From positions 1 to 64,000 of the forward strand of contig NZ_JAMOIH010000007.1 of the NCBI RefSeq assembly GCF_024448955.1: DNA of 64,000 nt, read 5' to 3'. Below, piece by piece: positions 55,636 to 63,509 of this stretch (positions are counted from its first letter, which is position 1; each line of letters opens with the position of its first letter). The notes beneath the pieces were generated by a model that searched no databases, was not told the origin of the DNA, and saw nothing but the letters and a program-made list of their open reading frames with translations. Source of the stretch: Stutzerimonas stutzeri. GTDB taxonomy: Bacteria > Pseudomonadota > Gammaproteobacteria > Pseudomonadales > Pseudomonadaceae. A program made the translations under genes and the position numbers.

Positions 55636-57039
55636 ATGCAGCAGATGTTAGACGCAAAGACGGCGACCCCGGCGGTAACTGAAATGCAGGTGATTCCGGT
55701 GGCCGGTTACGACAGCATGCTACTCAACCTCTGCGGCGCGCATTCTCCGTATTTCACCCGCAATTTGGTGATTCTCAAAGACAGCGCCGGCCGCACCGGT
55801 ATCGGTGAGGTGCCAGGAGGCGAAGGCATTCGTCAGGCACTCGAACGTACCAAGGGGCTGGTGATTGGTCAGCAGATCGGTCGCTACAACCGGGTGCTGA
55901 ATATGTTGCGCCATGCCATCGTCGGCGGCTCGGCGGGTGGCCCGCAGACCACTCAGCATCAGGTGACCTCTGAGGCGGAAGCCGCCGTTTTGAAGCAGCC
56001 GCACGAGATCAATTTGCGGCTGGACAACGTCATCACTGCGGTCGAAGCCGCCCTCCTCGACCTGCTCGGCCAGCATCTCGACGTGCCCGTGGCAGAGCTG
56101 CTCGGCAATGGACAGCAACGTGACAGCGTGCCGATGCTGGCGTACCTCTTCTATATAGGGGATCGCGATCGCACCGACCTGCCCTATCTCGCCGGTACCG
56201 GTTCGGCCGATGACTGGTACCACATCCGTCATCAAGAGGCAGTCACACCCGAATCAATCGTTCGGCTGGCGGAGGCCGCTGCGGCGCGCTACGGCTTCAA
56301 GGATTTCAAACTCAAGGGCGGCGTGATGCGCGGCAGCGAAGAAATGCAGGCGATCGCCGGCGTCAAGGCGCGCTTCCCTGACGCGCGCGTCACGCTGGAC
56401 CCTAATGGCGCCTGGTCACTGGCCGAGGCCATCGAACTGTGCAAGGGCCAGGGCCATATCCTCGCGTATGCCGAAGATCCTTGCGGACCGGAAAATGGTT
56501 ACTCCGGTCGTGAAGTCATGGCCGAATTCAAGCGCGCAACCGGTATCCCGACCGCCACCAACATGGTGGCCACCGACTGGCGGCAAATGGGGCATTCGTT
56601 CCGCCTGGATGCCGTCGATATTCCGCTGGCCGATCCGCACTTCTGGACCATGAGCGGCTCGGTGCGACTCGCTCAGCTATGCGAGCAGTTCGGCCTGACC
56701 TGGGGTTCGCACTCCAACAATCACTTCGATGTTTCCCTGGCGATGTTCACTCACGCCGCCGCGGCTGCGCCCGGCAAGATCACCGCGATCGACACCCACT
56801 GGATATGGCAGGAAGGTCAGGAGCGCCTGACTCGCGAGCCCCTGCAAATCATCGGTGGCGAAGTACAGGTGCCCGACAAGCCGGGCCTTGGTATCGAGCC
56901 GGACATGGACCGGATCATGGCCGCGCACGCGCTTTACAACAAAGTCGCCACTGGCGCCCGTGATGACGCCATGGCCATGCAGTACCTGGCGCCAGGCTGG
57001 AAATACGATCCCAAGCGCCCCAGCCTGGGCCGTTCATGA
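55636..57039 (+). CDS. gudD: Glucarate dehydratase (copy 2)
   Basis: A 467-residue paralogue of the glucarate dehydratase at 51170. It keeps the KxK segment [11 protein letters not shown], metal-site regions [10 protein letters not shown] and [24 protein letters not shown] and the His-Asp region [17 protein letters not shown]. It is about 20 residues longer, mainly by an insertion ([28 protein letters not shown]) near residue 95 that alters the capping domain, which may change substrate preference. Start at 55636 follows GGGAG. It leads an operon with tctCBA. Confidence 0.94.
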   Translation: MQQMLDAKTATPAVTEMQVIPVAGYDSMLLNLCGAHSPYFTRNLVILKDSAGRTGIGEVPGGEGIRQALERTKGLVIGQQIGRYNRVLNMLRHAIVGGSAGGPQTTQHQVTSEAEAAVLKQPHEINLRLDNVITAVEAALLDLLGQHLDVPVAELLGNGQQRDSVPMLAYLFYIGDRDRTDLPYLAGTGSADDWYHIRHQEAVTPESIVRLAEAAAARYGFKDFKLKGGVMRGSEEMQAIAGVKARFPDARVTLDPNGAWSLAEAIELCKGQGHILAYAEDPCGPENGYSGREVMAEFKRATGIPTATNMVATDWRQMGHSFRLDAVDIPLADPHFWTMSGSVRLAQLCEQFGLTWGSHSNNHFDVSLAMFTHAAAAAPGKITAIDTHWIWQEGQERLTREPLQIIGGEVQVPDKPGLGIEPDMDRIMAAHALYNKVATGARDDAMAMQYLAPGWKYDPKRPSLGRS

Positions 57040-57104
57040 CCCCAACGCGAGCTAAGCAGAACGATAAGACGAAGCGCCGCACCCCCGACCGGAGAGACTT
57101 GACA

Positions 57105-58073
57105 ATGAAAAAAGCAATTAGCGCCTCCCTTGTGTCCGCCGTACTGGCAACTGCCGTCAGCGGCGCGTTCGCCGCCGAGGCCGAATGGCCCACGCGTCCG
57201 GTTCAGGTCGTCGTCATCGCCAATGCCGGCGGTGATACCGACTTCAATGCCCGCACCATGGCCAAGTACTTCACCAAGATCACCGGCGAAGCGATGGTCA
57301 TCACCAACGTAGCCGGTGGCGGCGGCACCCTCGCCGCCGAACAGGTCAAGCAGGCCGATCCGGATGGCAACACTATTCTGTTCACCCACACCGGGCAGAT
57401 GATCGTCAACGAAGTGGCGGGATTGAGCGAAGACAGCCTCGATGCCTTCGACATCTGTTGCATCGCAGGCGTCGACAAGGGGGCTATTTTCGTCGCTTCG
57501 AAAAGCTCCGGCCTGACCTCGCTGGAAGATCTGATCTCTAAATCCAAGGCCGAGCCAAGCAGCGTGACCTATGGCACCGAGATGGGCAGCTACTCGCACC
57601 TGCAGGGCTTGAAGTTCGAGGGCCTGACCGACACCAAGCTGAAGATGGTCGACGCCGGTACGGTTTCCGAGAAGGTCGTCGCGCTGTTGGGTAGCCGTAT
57701 CGACCTCGCCGCAATCAGCTACGGGTCCGTTCAGGACTACATTGCCAGCGGCGAGATGGTGGCTCTCGGTCAACCCAACGACGAGCGCAACCCATTGCTC
57801 GGAGACGTCAAGACGTTCGAAGAGCAAGGCGTCGACTTCGTCATGGATAAGCCCTACATCGTTGCCTTTCCGGACGGCACCGACCCGGCCATCGTGGACA
57901 AAATGGCAGGCATCGTGAAACAGATCACCGAAATGCCCGAGTACGCCGATGAGTTGCGCAAATCCTTCAAACAGCCAGTCAGCTATTTCGGCAAGGAGGA
58001 GTCCATAGAGCGCCTGAAGAACACTCGCGAAGACTTCATGGAATACAAGGACGAGTTGCGCCAAAGCAAGTAA
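57105..58073 (+). CDS. tctC: TctC-type periplasmic solute-binding protein
   Basis: A 322-residue binding protein of a tripartite tricarboxylate (TTT) transporter. A signal peptide (AISASLVSAVLATAVSGAFA) is followed by the Bug/TctC core (EWPTRPVQVVVIANAGGDTDFNARTMAKY, then VTNVAGGGGTLAAEQV-like segment). ATG at 57105 follows GGAGAG; the frame upstream overlaps gudD only as shadow. Ligand is probably glucarate or galactarate given its place behind gudD; that is inferred. Confidence 0.92.
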   Translation: MKKAISASLVSAVLATAVSGAFAAEAEWPTRPVQVVVIANAGGDTDFNARTMAKYFTKITGEAMVITNVAGGGGTLAAEQVKQADPDGNTILFTHTGQMIVNEVAGLSEDSLDAFDICCIAGVDKGAIFVASKSSGLTSLEDLISKSKAEPSSVTYGTEMGSYSHLQGLKFEGLTDTKLKMVDAGTVSEKVVALLGSRIDLAAISYGSVQDYIASGEMVALGQPNDERNPLLGDVKTFEEQGVDFVMDKPYIVAFPDGTDPAIVDKMAGIVKQITEMPEYADELRKSFKQPVSYFGKEESIERLKNTREDFMEYKDELRQSK

Positions 58074-58140
58074 GCACCGCGACACGATGCCGGGCACGCG
58101 CCCTGCGCCCGGCAATTCTCCCTCCGATACGAGAATCGCC

Positions 58141-58629
58141 ATGCATACCTATAAGAGAAAGGAGTTACTGGTCGGAGCGCTGATGCTGGGCGCCGGCCTG
58201 TTCTACCTGTTCCTGACCATGAACCTTCCGCGCAAAGGCGCCATTGACGCTTCCACCGTTCCCTACGTTCTGTCGATCGGGCTATGCCTGCTCGGTGTGC
58301 TGCAACTGCTGACCGCGACCAAGGCCACACAGCCCCCGGCAGACCCAGACGCAGATGCAGAACTACCCGACAGCACGCCGCCGGACTACCCCACAGTGTT
58401 CAAGACACTGGGATTGATCGCCGTGTACGTTGCGTTGCTGCAGAAAGTCGGCTTTCCGATCATGACTGTGCTGTATCTGTATGCGCAGTTCATCGTGATC
58501 ACTCCGCGCGAGCGGAAGATCAACCATGTCGCTTATATCGTCATTGCGTTGGTGTCATCGGCCGTCATTTTCGTCACCTTCCGCCAGGGCTTCGATCTGA
58601 TGCTCCCGGCCGGCTTTTTGAAATTCTAG
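58141..58629 (+). CDS. tctB: TctB-type small membrane subunit of TTT transporter
   Basis: A 162-residue protein with four transmembrane segments: LLVGALMLGAGLFYLFLTM, VPYVLSIGLCLLGVLQLL, VFKTLGLIAVYVALLQKVGFPIMTVLYLYAQF and HVAYIVIALVSSAVIFVTF. An acidic loop (PADPDADAELPDSTPPD) joins helices two and three. Starts at the ATG at 58141. It lies between tctC and tctA as usual. Confidence 0.9.
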   Translation: MHTYKRKELLVGALMLGAGLFYLFLTMNLPRKGAIDASTVPYVLSIGLCLLGVLQLLTATKATQPPADPDADAELPDSTPPDYPTVFKTLGLIAVYVALLQKVGFPIMTVLYLYAQFIVITPRERKINHVAYIVIALVSSAVIFVTFRQGFDLMLPAGFLKF

Positions 58630-58638
58630 GAGACGGAC

Positions 58639-60159
58639 ATGATCGAACTCTTCCAGACCGGCTTCGCCGCGGTCTTTTCCCCCTACATTTTCATCCTGAT
58701 CACGCTTGGCGTAGCCGTCGGCATCGTCTTTGGTGCGGTCCCCGGATTGTCGGCGACGATGGCGATTGCGCTCTGTCTGCCGCTCACGTATGCCATGGGT
58801 CCTGCCGCCGGGCTGTCGCTGCTGGTCGCGCTGTTCGTTGGCGCCACCTCGGGAGGCTTGATTTCGGCGATTCTGCTGAAGATTCCCGGAACGCCCGCCT
58901 CCATCGCCACCACCTTCGATGGTGGGCCGATGATGGAAAAAGGTGAAGGGTTGAAGGCGCTTGGTGTGGGTGTGGTGTTCTCCTTTCTCGGCACCATCTT
59001 CAGCATCGTCGCCCTGCTTTCGATTGCCCCTTCACTGGCCAAAATCGCCTTGCGCTTCGGGCCGCACGAATACTTTGCCATTGCGATCTTCTCGCTAACG
59101 CTGATTGCGACGCTCTCCACCGGCTCGCTGCTTAAAGGCATTTATGCTGGCGTCCTGGGTTTTGCGTTCTCCACCGTAGGCATCGCGCCAGTCGACGCCA
59201 TTCGCCGCTTCACCTTCGACTCGCCGAACCTGAACGGCGGCTTCGCCATGTTGACGGTCATGATCGGTATGTTCGCGGTGGCAGAGGTGATCAAGATCGC
59301 CGAGACCGGCCGGGCAGCGCACAAAACCAAGGTCGCCTCTGTAAGCATGAAGAACGTTAAGGGCTTCGGCTTTTCACTCAGGGAGTTTTTCGGGCAGATT
59401 CCAAACGCGTTCCGCTCAGGATTGATCGGTATCGGTATCGGCATCCTGCCGGGTATCGGCGCAGGCACGTCGAACATCGTCTCCTACATCATTGCGAAGA
59501 AGCGCTCCAAACATCCCGAGCAGTTCGGCAAGGGCGCCGTCGAAGGCGTGGTCGCCAGTGAAACCGCGAACAACGCAGGCATCGGCAGCGCCATGATTCC
59601 GCTGATGACGCTCGGCATACCGGGCGATACCGTCACCGCGATCCTGCTCGGTGGCTTCATGATCCACGGTATTCAGCCCGGACCGCTGCTGTTCATCAGC
59701 CAGGGCGAGCTGGTCTACACCATCTTCGCAGCACTGATCCTGGCCTCGGTTTTGATGTTGGTGCTGGAGTTCTATGGGCTACGAATCTTCATCAAACTAC
59801 TGGCAGTGCCCAAGCATATTCTGCTGCCGATCATCCTGGTTCTATGCGTGGTAGGTGCTTTCGGCTTGAGCAGTCGCGTGTTCGATGTCTGGACCATTCT
59901 GCTGTTCGGCCTGATCGGATACGGCTTCGTCAAAGGCGGGATGCCCGCGGCGCCATTCATCATTGGTTTCATCCTGGGCCCGATGGCCGAGACCAATCTG
60001 CGTCGCGGCCTGATGCTGTCGGATGGTGACTTCATGGGCTTTTTAACGAATCCGATCTCGGCCAGTTTCCTGTTGCTGGCGCTTGCGTCGGTGCTATGGC
60101 ATCTAGTGACCGCGCTGCGCCACCAAAGGAGTGCCGTAACCAAGTTGCAGGGCGCCTGA
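58639..60159 (+). CDS. tctA: TctA-type large membrane subunit of TTT transporter
   Basis: A 506-residue protein with about a dozen transmembrane helices. The two TctA signatures are visible: GVAVGIVFGAVPGLSATMAIALCLPLTYAMGP near residue 25 and KIPGTPASIATTFDGGPMMEKGEGLKALG near 80, with GIGIGILPGIGAGTSNIVSYIIAKKRSKHPEQFGKGAVEGVVASETANNA around 265. It forms the transport channel with TctB and receives substrate from TctC. RBS GGAGA before the ATG at 58639. Confidence 0.94.
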   Translation: MIELFQTGFAAVFSPYIFILITLGVAVGIVFGAVPGLSATMAIALCLPLTYAMGPAAGLSLLVALFVGATSGGLISAILLKIPGTPASIATTFDGGPMMEKGEGLKALGVGVVFSFLGTIFSIVALLSIAPSLAKIALRFGPHEYFAIAIFSLTLIATLSTGSLLKGIYAGVLGFAFSTVGIAPVDAIRRFTFDSPNLNGGFAMLTVMIGMFAVAEVIKIAETGRAAHKTKVASVSMKNVKGFGFSLREFFGQIPNAFRSGLIGIGIGILPGIGAGTSNIVSYIIAKKRSKHPEQFGKGAVEGVVASETANNAGIGSAMIPLMTLGIPGDTVTAILLGGFMIHGIQPGPLLFISQGELVYTIFAALILASVLMLVLEFYGLRIFIKLLAVPKHILLPIILVLCVVGAFGLSSRVFDVWTILLFGLIGYGFVKGGMPAAPFIIGFILGPMAETNLRRGLMLSDGDFMGFLTNPISASFLLLALASVLWHLVTALRHQRSAVTKLQGA

Positions 60160-60205
60160 AACAACCCCCAGTTGCGGCAGAGATTGGGAGTTGTGCTAGA
60201 CCGCC

Positions 60206-60235
60206 GACCGCGCCCTTTGGCGCGGTCCTTTGTTT
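60206..60235 (+). terminator. Terminator of the gudD-tctCBA operon
   Basis: GACCGCGCC-CTTT-GGCGCGGTC followed by CTTTGTTT, 46 bp after the tctA stop; a stable 9-bp stem with a T-rich tail. Confidence 0.85.
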
Positions 60236-60527
60236 GGTGAAGCTGCCAACAAGGGTTTGCCGATGCACTCGGCCAGAGCTTGTCACGCGACCCCGTCATC
60301 ATACAACCTGAGTGGAATACCGGAGCTTTCTCGCTACACGCCGGTGTGCTGGCCATCACGACTTTAGTGGGATGTGAAAACGCCGTACGGATAGTTAGCG
60401 TGGTGGTCGATGCTACTGGCGGAGTGCTCGCAAGTCCGCACTGGATGGTTATTTCGTGACCTCCAGTACCTAGCCGGTGGAAGGCTATTTCATAGATCGT
60501 TTGATGAAGCGTTATTTGCTCAGCGGG
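60236..60527. other. Unassigned spacer between tctA terminator and udh promoter
   Basis: About 290 bp with no convincing gene on either strand. A minus-strand frame passes through it, running on into tctA as shadow. It may contain remnants of an old gene, but I recognise nothing. Confidence 0.5.
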
Positions 60528-60579
60528 TTGACAAACACCTACGGCGACGCAAATAATCGAGCACAAGTCATCTGACAAC
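60528..60579 (+). promoter_or_regulatory. udh promoter with operator (site D)
   Basis: TTGACA (60528-60533), 18 bp, AATAAT (60552-60557), then nine bases later GTCAT-CTG-ACAAC (60567-60579), 38 bp before the udh ATG. It has the same architecture as sites A and C. Confidence 0.62.
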
Positions 60580-60616
60580 CGATGACATCAAAACAATAAG
60601 CGATAGGCAGATCCTC

Positions 60617-61441
60617 ATGACAAGTAAGACAACCACTGCCACACCCTTCAATCGCCTCCTGCTAACGGGAGCGGCAGGAGGTTTGGGCAAGGTGCTACGC
60701 GAAACGCTTCGCCCTTACGCCAATATCATTCGCCTCTCCGATATCGCCTCGATGGAGCCCGCTGCTGGCCCTCACGAAGAGGTAGTGACCTGTAACCTCG
60801 CCGACAAAGCCGCGGTACATGCCCTCTGCGAAGGCGTCGACGCCATTGCGCATTTTGGTGGGGTATCGGTCGAGCGGCCTTTCGAGGAAATTCTCGAAGG
60901 CAACATTCGCGGCGTGTTTCATGTCTACGAAGCCGCACGCAAGCACGGCATCAAACGCGTTGTCTTCGCCAGCTCCAACCATGTGATCGGCTTCTACAAG
61001 CAGACCGAAAAAATCGACGCCAGCGTCGCACGCCGTCCGGACAGTTACTACGGCCTGTCCAAGTCCTACGGTGAGGACATGGCAAGCTTCTACTTCGATC
61101 GCTACGGCATCGAGACCGTCAGCATCCGCATCGGGTCTTCCTTCCCCGAGCCACTCAACCGCCGAATGATGGCCACCTATCTGAGCTACCGCGACCTGAC
61201 CGACCTGATCGAGCGTTCGCTATTCACCCCAAACGTCGGGCACACCGTTGTCTACGGCGCATCGGCGAACCGTGACGTCTGGTGGGACAACCACATGGCG
61301 GCCCATCTGGGCTTCGAACCCAAGGACACATCCGAGGTGTTCCGCGAAAAGGTTGAAGCGCAACCGCCCTACGCTGCCAATGATCCTGCCTTGATCTACC
61401 AGGGCGGCGCCTTCTGCGAAGCAGGTCCGTTCGACGATTGA
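60617..61441 (+). CDS. udh: Uronate dehydrogenase
   Basis: A 274-residue NAD-dependent extended short-chain dehydrogenase that oxidises D-galacturonate and D-glucuronate to the aldarolactones. The cofactor motif is LLLTGAAGGLGKVLRETL near residue 15, with SDI binding adenosine (IIRLSDIASM). The catalytic Ser-Tyr-Lys set is in VVFASSNHVIGFYKQTEKID and DSYYGLSKSYGEDMASFY, matching Udh of P. syringae and Agrobacterium type. It leads a plus-strand operon of udh, lactonase and TRAP transporter genes. Confidence 0.95.
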   Translation: MTSKTTTATPFNRLLLTGAAGGLGKVLRETLRPYANIIRLSDIASMEPAAGPHEEVVTCNLADKAAVHALCEGVDAIAHFGGVSVERPFEEILEGNIRGVFHVYEAARKHGIKRVVFASSNHVIGFYKQTEKIDASVARRPDSYYGLSKSYGEDMASFYFDRYGIETVSIRIGSSFPEPLNRRMMATYLSYRDLTDLIERSLFTPNVGHTVVYGASANRDVWWDNHMAAHLGFEPKDTSEVFREKVEAQPPYAANDPALIYQGGAFCEAGPFDD

Positions 61442-61481
61442 CTCTTCCCGCCACGCCGAGAACAACGACAAGAGAATCGCC

Positions 61482-62381
61482 ATGGCAAACCAAGCAGAAC
61501 TGATAGTCGATGCGCAGAACGCCACCGGAGAAAGTCCGGTCTGGGTCGCGCATGAACAAGCGCTCTACTGGGTCGATATTCCCAACCGCCACCTGCTGCG
61601 CTGGCAGGCGGCGGACGCCAAGGTAACCCGTTGGACAGCCGACCAGATGATCGCTTGCATCGCTCGCCGTGAGGGTGAAGGCGATCGCTGGGTCGCCGGC
61701 ATGGAAAACGGCTACTTCGATCTTACTCCGCAGGACGACGGCTCCCTTCACGCCACACGCTTGGCCGGTGTGCAGCATGGCCACGGCAACATGCGTTTCA
61801 ATGATGGCCGCTGCGACCGCCAGGGGCGCTTCTGGGCGGGAACCATGGTCATGGATATGGCCGCCGGCATTTCCGCAGGCGCGCTGTATCGGCTCGACGG
61901 TGCCGTCGACAGTGATCCGCTCAGTGCACGCCTGAACGATTTCATCGTACCCAACGGACTCGGCTTCAGTCCCGATGGCCGCACCATGTATCTGTCGGAC
62001 TCCCACCCCACCGTGCAGAAAATCTGGGCCTTCGATTACGACATCGAAAGTGGTACGCCGAGCAATCGCCGGCTGTTCGTGGACATGAACCAGTATCCCG
62101 GTCGCCCGGATGGCGCAGCCGTCGACATCGACGGCTGTTACTGGATCTGCGGTAACGACGCAGGCCTGATTCATCGCTTCACACCTGACGGTCGTCTCGA
62201 CCACTCGCTCGAAGTGCCGGTAAAGAAACCTGCCATGTGCGCCTTTGGCGGCCCTGGCTTGGACACTCTGTTCGTCACATCCATTCGCCCAGGCGGTGAC
62301 CTCTCCGACCAGCCACTAGCTGGCGGCGTATTCGCGCTGCAACCCGGCGTCGCCGGAATGGAGGAACCCCGCTTCCGCTAA
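61482..62381 (+). CDS. SMP-30/gluconolactonase family aldarolactonase
   Basis: A 299-residue six-bladed propeller lactonase of the SMP-30/regucalcin family. Metal-site segments are GESPVWVAHEQALYWVDI near residue 12 (Glu), GNMRFNDGRCDRQGRFWAGTM near 105 (Asn), and FIVPNGLGFSPDGRTMYLSDSHP near 150-170 (Asn, Asp). It should open the glucaro- or galactarolactone made by Udh, 40 bp upstream on the same transcript. Substrate is inferred from context. Confidence 0.9.
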   Translation: MANQAELIVDAQNATGESPVWVAHEQALYWVDIPNRHLLRWQAADAKVTRWTADQMIACIARREGEGDRWVAGMENGYFDLTPQDDGSLHATRLAGVQHGHGNMRFNDGRCDRQGRFWAGTMVMDMAAGISAGALYRLDGAVDSDPLSARLNDFIVPNGLGFSPDGRTMYLSDSHPTVQKIWAFDYDIESGTPSNRRLFVDMNQYPGRPDGAAVDIDGCYWICGNDAGLIHRFTPDGRLDHSLEVPVKKPAMCAFGGPGLDTLFVTSIRPGGDLSDQPLAGGVFALQPGVAGMEEPRFR

Positions 62382-62469
62382 CGCTTCACCCACCAAGGAC
62401 AGGCCCGCAGTCGCCCGACCTTGTCGCTCGCAACGCTGCAACATCAACAACAACAAGATGGAGATTCAC

Positions 62470-63444
62470 ATGAACTTCAAACGCAAGTTGCTCATCGCCG
62501 CGCTTCCCTTCGCCCTGTGTCTGCCGGGCCTCGCACAAGCCGCGACCACCTTGAAAATGGCCGAGGTCCATCCAGCAGGCTATCCGACCGTCGTGGCCAT
62601 GGAGAATCTGGGCAAGAAACTCGAAGACGCCACCGATGGCGAGCTGAAATACCGGATGTTCTCCGGCGGCGTGCTGGGCTCGGAAAAAGAAGTGGTCGAA
62701 CAGCTCCAAATCGGCGCCGTCCAGATGACGCGCGTCAGCCTCGGCACGCTCGGTCCGGTGGTGTCCGACGTCAACGCCTTCAACATGCCGTTCGTGTTCC
62801 GCGATCACGAACACATGCGAAAGGTCATTGATGGCGAAATCGGGCAGGAGCTTCTCGACAAGATCACTGAATCCGAATTCAACATGGTCGGTCTGGCGTG
62901 GATGGATGGCGGCGTCCGCAATCTCTACACCAAGGAGCCGGTACGTAAAATCGAGGATCTTCAGGGCATGAAGATTCGGGTGATCGGCAACCCGCTGTTC
63001 ATCGATACCCTGAACGCTATGGGCGCTCAGGGCGTGGCAATGGACACCGGTGAGATCTTTAGCGCCCTGCAGACCGGCGTGATCGACGGTGCCGAGAACA
63101 ACCCGCCGACCATGCTCGAGCACAACCACTTCCGCAATGCCAAGCACTACACCCTGACCGGTCACCTGATTCTTCCCGAGCCTATCGTCATGTCCAAGAC
63201 GGCATGGAACAAGCTCACCCCGGAGCAACAGGAACTGGTGAAGACGTACGCTAAGGAAGCGCAGCAGGAAGAGCGCAAGCTCTGGGATGAAAAATCCGCC
63301 AGCAGCGAAGAAAAGCTCAAAGCCGCAGGCGTGGAGTTCATCGAAGTCGATAAGAAGCCCTTCTACGATGCCACCGCCCCGGTACGCGAAAAGTACGGCG
63401 CCGCCTACACCGATCTGATCAAGCGTATCGAAGCCGTCCAGTAA
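62470..63444 (+). CDS. dctP: TRAP transporter solute-binding protein DctP
   Basis: A 324-residue periplasmic binding protein of a TRAP transporter. Signal peptide KLLIAALPFALCLPGLAQA; mature start TTLKMAEVHPAGYPTVVAMENLGKKLED. The conserved Arg carboxylate site appears in the NLYTKEPVRKIEDLQGMKIRVIGNPLFID segment near residue 155. YIDGAENNPPTML-type (VIDGAENNPPTMLEHNHFR) near 205 is family typical. ATG at 62470 follows GGAGAT. With udh alongside, D-glucuronate or D-galacturonate is the likely ligand, as in characterised homologues. Confidence 0.93.
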   Translation: MNFKRKLLIAALPFALCLPGLAQAATTLKMAEVHPAGYPTVVAMENLGKKLEDATDGELKYRMFSGGVLGSEKEVVEQLQIGAVQMTRVSLGTLGPVVSDVNAFNMPFVFRDHEHMRKVIDGEIGQELLDKITESEFNMVGLAWMDGGVRNLYTKEPVRKIEDLQGMKIRVIGNPLFIDTLNAMGAQGVAMDTGEIFSALQTGVIDGAENNPPTMLEHNHFRNAKHYTLTGHLILPEPIVMSKTAWNKLTPEQQELVKTYAKEAQQEERKLWDEKSASSEEKLKAAGVEFIEVDKKPFYDATAPVREKYGAAYTDLIKRIEAVQ

Positions 63445-63509
63445 TAGGTCGTTCAGAAGAACCTCGCGACGCCGGCCCGCAGCCGGCGTCGTGCTCGCGG
63501 TGAAGCCTC

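Noticed and set aside
59772..60578. Long minus-strand frame across the tctA end and spacer
   Set aside because: It is antisense to tctA for half its length and lacks any family signature; treated as shadow.
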